Shown: positions 30,960-33,505 of the stretch, one piece after another
Numbering within the stretch: position 1 is the stretch's first letter
Layout: every line of letters begins with the position of its first letter
DNA from: Gammaproteobacteria bacterium
GTDB taxonomy: Bacteria; Pseudomonadota; Gammaproteobacteria; Granulosicoccales; Granulosicoccaceae
Length of the DNA: 33,505 bases
Reading direction: 5' to 3'
NCBI GenBank assembly: GCA_002746645.1
Contig: PDPU01000014.1
Coordinates: 1-33,505 of the forward strand
The notes under the pieces: generated by a model
The model's input: the letters and a program-made list of their open reading frames with translations, nothing else
Told to the model about the DNA's origin: nothing
The model's database searches: none
Translations under genes and position numbers: made by a program

Positions 30960-33101
30960 ATGTCAGGACCTATGGTTATCGACGGTTCGAGAGCTTCACT
31001 CCATCCTGAACCGCGTTTCTGGCCGAACAAACCGCAACCCACCAACGACAAGCCGGCGCAAAACAGCCCCGGCCAGCAAGTTGGGCCTCATCATGAAGAT
31101 TCCACGAACAACGGACCCGACCCGCATGTCGTGGCCAATAAAATCAAAGACCTTTCCAATAAAGGCCCATCGTTTAATCCCTCGGATGTGTACTGCAACC
31201 CCCTAGGTCCCATCATCCACCCAAAACAATGTCACTTCCCCCACGCAAACCAGTTCACCGAGCGCGAGCTGGACGAAATCACGGAAGATATGAAAAAAAT
31301 GAGTGATGAAGATGTGGGTAAAGTCATTGATGAATTGAGCGATAGCGAGCTGAAGAAATGGCTCGAGGGGCTCAATGGTACAAAGCCCTACCCTTCAAAT
31401 GGATGCAGCTACGATGGAGACAAGCGCGCAGATGCATACAAACAGATCGCAAAAGGCAGTGACGGCCCGACGCTGTTGCGCATTCACAAAAACCTCCCCG
31501 GCTACAGTGCGAAACTGGAGTTTGCCAATGCGGTAGCGACGTCAGCATCTGGCGACGCGAAGAATTACTTCGTCGACAAGATGGCAGAGCAGGCTGGTAA
31601 GGGCAATAACAACGCGTGGAACGTTGAATCGATCGCGGCCGTGAGTGTGCTCGAAAAACTCAATAAAAACGAATTGCAGTCGGTGATTCCAAAGCTCAGC
31701 GTTGGCGAGCTCGAAACGCTCGCTGCCTGCGCTCAGCGCAGCAAAACGGAATCAATGATCGGGCAGTGTGGTGGTAATATAGAAAGCATTGAAGCCTCGC
31801 CTGAGCGGCTTGTGAATATTCTGAAAACGGCAGAAAACATGACGGACGAGAACGCCAAGGCAAGGCTGTTCAAAGCGGCAGCATCACAACTTGAAAAGGG
31901 TGGAGATGGGTCGCCCAGTGCACGCATTGAGCTATACAATCTGCTCGCACGCAATATCGATGACGTCTCTGTGCTGTTGAACGCTCACGACAGGCTTGCT
32001 AGCAGCGAGAGACTGGGGGAAGGGCAATCGCAATATCACGATGCGCAACTGCAGAGACAAATGGAGTTTGCCGATGCGGTAGCGAAGTCAGCATCTCCTG
32101 ACCTCAAGAAAGCGTACATCGAAAAGTTGGCAGAGCGGCTCGACGGCAAGACCTTCAACAATGAGTGGAGCGGTGATACTACTGCGGTCGTGCGTGTGCT
32201 CGAAACGCTCAAAGCAGGTGACTTGCAGTCGGTGCTTTCAAAGCTCGACAAACAACAGCTCGAAATGCTCGTTTCCAGCGCTGTGCGGCGCAAAACAGAG
32301 AACTTTGACAAGACAATAAGGCACACTGCCTCGCCCGAGCCGCTCGTGAAAATACTGGAAACGGCAGCACAAATGAAGGACGTGAACCTCAAAGCAAGGC
32401 TGTTCGAAGTAGCGGCATTGCAGCTTAAAAAGTTCGATGATGCCTTTGTTTTCAAAAAGCTTGATGATAATCGTGTTCACATCCTGAACCCGCCCATCGA
32501 TAAAGCGCAGGCAACCATCGCTGACGCCCTGACGAAGCTCGTGAAGTCCGATGTGACCGGCATGGTGGGCGCGCTCGAATCGCAAAAGACTGCGGAGTTA
32601 AAGGATCTTGGAACAGGTGAAGGAAAAGGTCTCAGTGCGTACATGGAGTCAATGGTGGCGCAAGGAAAGGGCGAAACCGTGGGCGATCTGATTAAGAGCT
32701 TGAGAGGGGATAACCCTAAAGAATTCATGAATAAAACGAATAGCGATGGCAGCTACCAAAACGCTGAAAGCCTCGGTTATTTTACTGGTTCAATGCGTAA
32801 AGGAATCAACGAGTTGAATCAAAAAGCGCTTGAGGAAGGCAAAGAGTTTTCCGCTTTCATGGCTGCAGGAAAAATAGCTAGCTTAAGCTTATATATTTAT
32901 GGAATTGTTGGTAGTCTAGCAGAAAGGGGAATGTCAGTTTCTTTAGATCAACTCGAACAGATGGTGAATACTGACTTGGCAAACGGCATCAAAGAGCGCC
33001 AGTCACTGGCGGACAGATTGGAGGCCGGCGTTTGGCCCGCCGACATCGACGGCACCCCCAAAAGTGCATACGAGACCACGCGCGAAAGGGTGGTACGTTA
33101 A
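30960..33101 (+). CDS. Uncharacterised helical-repeat protein B (effector-like), 713 aa
   Basis: Paralogue of protein A, family not recognised. ATG 30960 has GGAG 9 nt upstream and lies at the same place relative to the upstream element as in A. No signal peptide; a Pro/Asn/His/Gln-rich N-terminus (1-95). The segment TERELDEITEDM then ELSDSELKKWLEGL (100-140) matches A. Two tandem copies of the repeat unit follow: about 152-316 (EFANAVATSAS, SPERLVNILKTAENM, ARLFKAA) and 317-495 (EFADAVAKSAS, SPEPLVKILETAAQMKDVN, ARLFEVA). The C-terminal region (496-713) matches A in LGYFTGSMRKGINELNQ and RQSLADRLE. Its hydrophobic stretch (about 633-655, IASLSLYIYGIVG) differs from A and is encoded by locally AT-rich DNA (32870-32950). 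No small membrane gene follows, unlike A. Confidence 0.8.
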   Translation: MSGPMVIDGSRASLHPEPRFWPNKPQPTNDKPAQNSPGQQVGPHHEDSTNNGPDPHVVANKIKDLSNKGPSFNPSDVYCNPLGPIIHPKQCHFPHANQFTERELDEITEDMKKMSDEDVGKVIDELSDSELKKWLEGLNGTKPYPSNGCSYDGDKRADAYKQIAKGSDGPTLLRIHKNLPGYSAKLEFANAVATSASGDAKNYFVDKMAEQAGKGNNNAWNVESIAAVSVLEKLNKNELQSVIPKLSVGELETLAACAQRSKTESMIGQCGGNIESIEASPERLVNILKTAENMTDENAKARLFKAAASQLEKGGDGSPSARIELYNLLARNIDDVSVLLNAHDRLASSERLGEGQSQYHDAQLQRQMEFADAVAKSASPDLKKAYIEKLAERLDGKTFNNEWSGDTTAVVRVLETLKAGDLQSVLSKLDKQQLEMLVSSAVRRKTENFDKTIRHTASPEPLVKILETAAQMKDVNLKARLFEVAALQLKKFDDAFVFKKLDDNRVHILNPPIDKAQATIADALTKLVKSDVTGMVGALESQKTAELKDLGTGEGKGLSAYMESMVAQGKGETVGDLIKSLRGDNPKEFMNKTNSDGSYQNAESLGYFTGSMRKGINELNQKALEEGKEFSAFMAAGKIASLSLYIYGIVGSLAERGMSVSLDQLEQMVNTDLANGIKERQSLADRLEAGVWPADIDGTPKSAYETTRERVVR

Positions 33102-33167
33102 CACTACTGTGTCGGATGCAGGAATGCAGTCTATATACATGGGAAGTCAACCTGATTTCTTCCTCCG

Positions 33168-33326
33168 ATGTCCGAGTTCCGCGACCGATTCCAGCACTGT
33201 CCTGACGCTTTCTCTCCGGCGATCGGCAGGCACAGCAGGCGTCAGCAGCACTTCCGCAACTACTGCTCGGCACTGACCCTGCCGATCGAGCGCAAGTCCA
33301 TCGAATCGATCGCGGCAGCCGTCTGA
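33168..33326 (+). pseudogene. N-terminal fragment of an IS701/IS4-like transposase
   Basis: An ATG-initiated frame of 52 codons ending in TGA. Its sequence FRDRFQHCPDAF, then RQQHFRNYCSALTLPIERKS and IESIAA, resembles the N-terminus of DDE transposases of the IS701/IS4 group, where a short-helix region precedes ERKS.EPIAA. The remainder of the transposase is absent, so this is a remnant. Recognition is from pattern memory only. Confidence 0.5.
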
Positions 33327-33413
33327 TTCTCCTCAGCCACGACGGACACCCTGTCAGGCGATAATCATCGCAACAGAGGTATTCGACATGAGCGCACGAA
33401 AGAAAGGGCGGAT

Positions 33414-33505
33414 TCAAATACCAAGTGCAACAGACGGGTTGATGCCGAACGCTACTTGATTCGGTGTTTTCATGTCAAGGCATTTCCGTGGCCGATTGTT
33501 CAGTC
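33414..33505 (-). CDS. IS30-family transposase, C-terminal end (cut by window edge)
   Basis: Reading the minus strand from the right edge gives LNNRPRKCLDMKTPNQVAFG, then INPSVALGI and a stop. This is the characteristic end of IS30-type transposases (RPRK.L..KTP..V). Only about 30 codons lie inside the window. The stop region, GGATTCAAATACCAAGTG (33410-33427), is probably the terminal inverted repeat or adjoins it, since in this family the gene often ends inside or next to the element end. The rest of the element lies beyond the window. Confidence 0.85.
   Translation of the reverse strand, partial: LNNRPRKCLDMKTPNQVAFGINPSVALGI

Noticed and set aside
33064..33276. A 70-codon plus-strand frame overlapping the end of protein B
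   Set aside because: It overlaps protein B out of frame and the IS fragment, with Ser/Thr-rich nonsense composition.

Overview
The window reads as chromosomal DNA of a high-GC gammaproteobacterium. The evidence is conserved gene order: surE-pcm-nlpD-rpoS (8495-12614), hom-thrC (15773-18297), and aat / acyltransferase-like gene / trxB / ftsK / lolA / rarA (18436-27518). I cannot name the genus from sequence alone. The left end carries secreted or surface hydrolases: an astacin-type metalloprotease with a C-terminal GlyGly-CTERM-like sorting tail, and a lipoprotein GH20 beta-N-acetylhexosaminidase. This suggests an environmental bacterium that degrades chitin, peptidoglycan or glycoprotein.

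Layout. 185-4883 (minus): astacin protease and GH20 hexosaminidase, separated by a strong hairpin. 5059-6872: M42 aminopeptidase (plus) converging on a TlpA-like thiol reductase (minus). 7039-7396 (minus): a tRNA-Arg(CCU) gene split in its anticodon loop by a 281-nt group I intron; its 5' end overlaps the 3' end of a YheT-type hydrolase. 8495-12614 (plus): stationary-phase and envelope block surE-pcm-nlpD-rpoS. 12786-15639 (minus): malQ followed by a sodium:solute symporter that appears to have lost its N-terminus. 15773-18297 (plus): hom and thrC of threonine biosynthesis. 18436-21573 (minus): aat, a COG3146-type acyltransferase-like protein and trxB. 21842-27518 (plus): ftsK, lolA and rarA.

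From 27579 to the right edge the window changes character. Two large paralogous proteins of unknown family (565 and 713 aa) are built from helical-looking units of about 165-175 residues. The longer one has one extra unit. Each is preceded by the same roughly 78-nt upstream element. Between them, overlapping the first gene by 4 nt, lie two small paralogous membrane-anchored proteins. Remnants of two insertion sequences follow: an IS701/IS4-like N-terminal fragment and the 3' end of an IS30-family transposase. In E. coli, serS follows rarA, so this looks like an accessory island at that junction. The organisation resembles an effector/immunity cassette, but that function is inference; I recognise no catalytic toxin domain. 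This module and the intron-containing tRNA are the two most interesting parts of the window.
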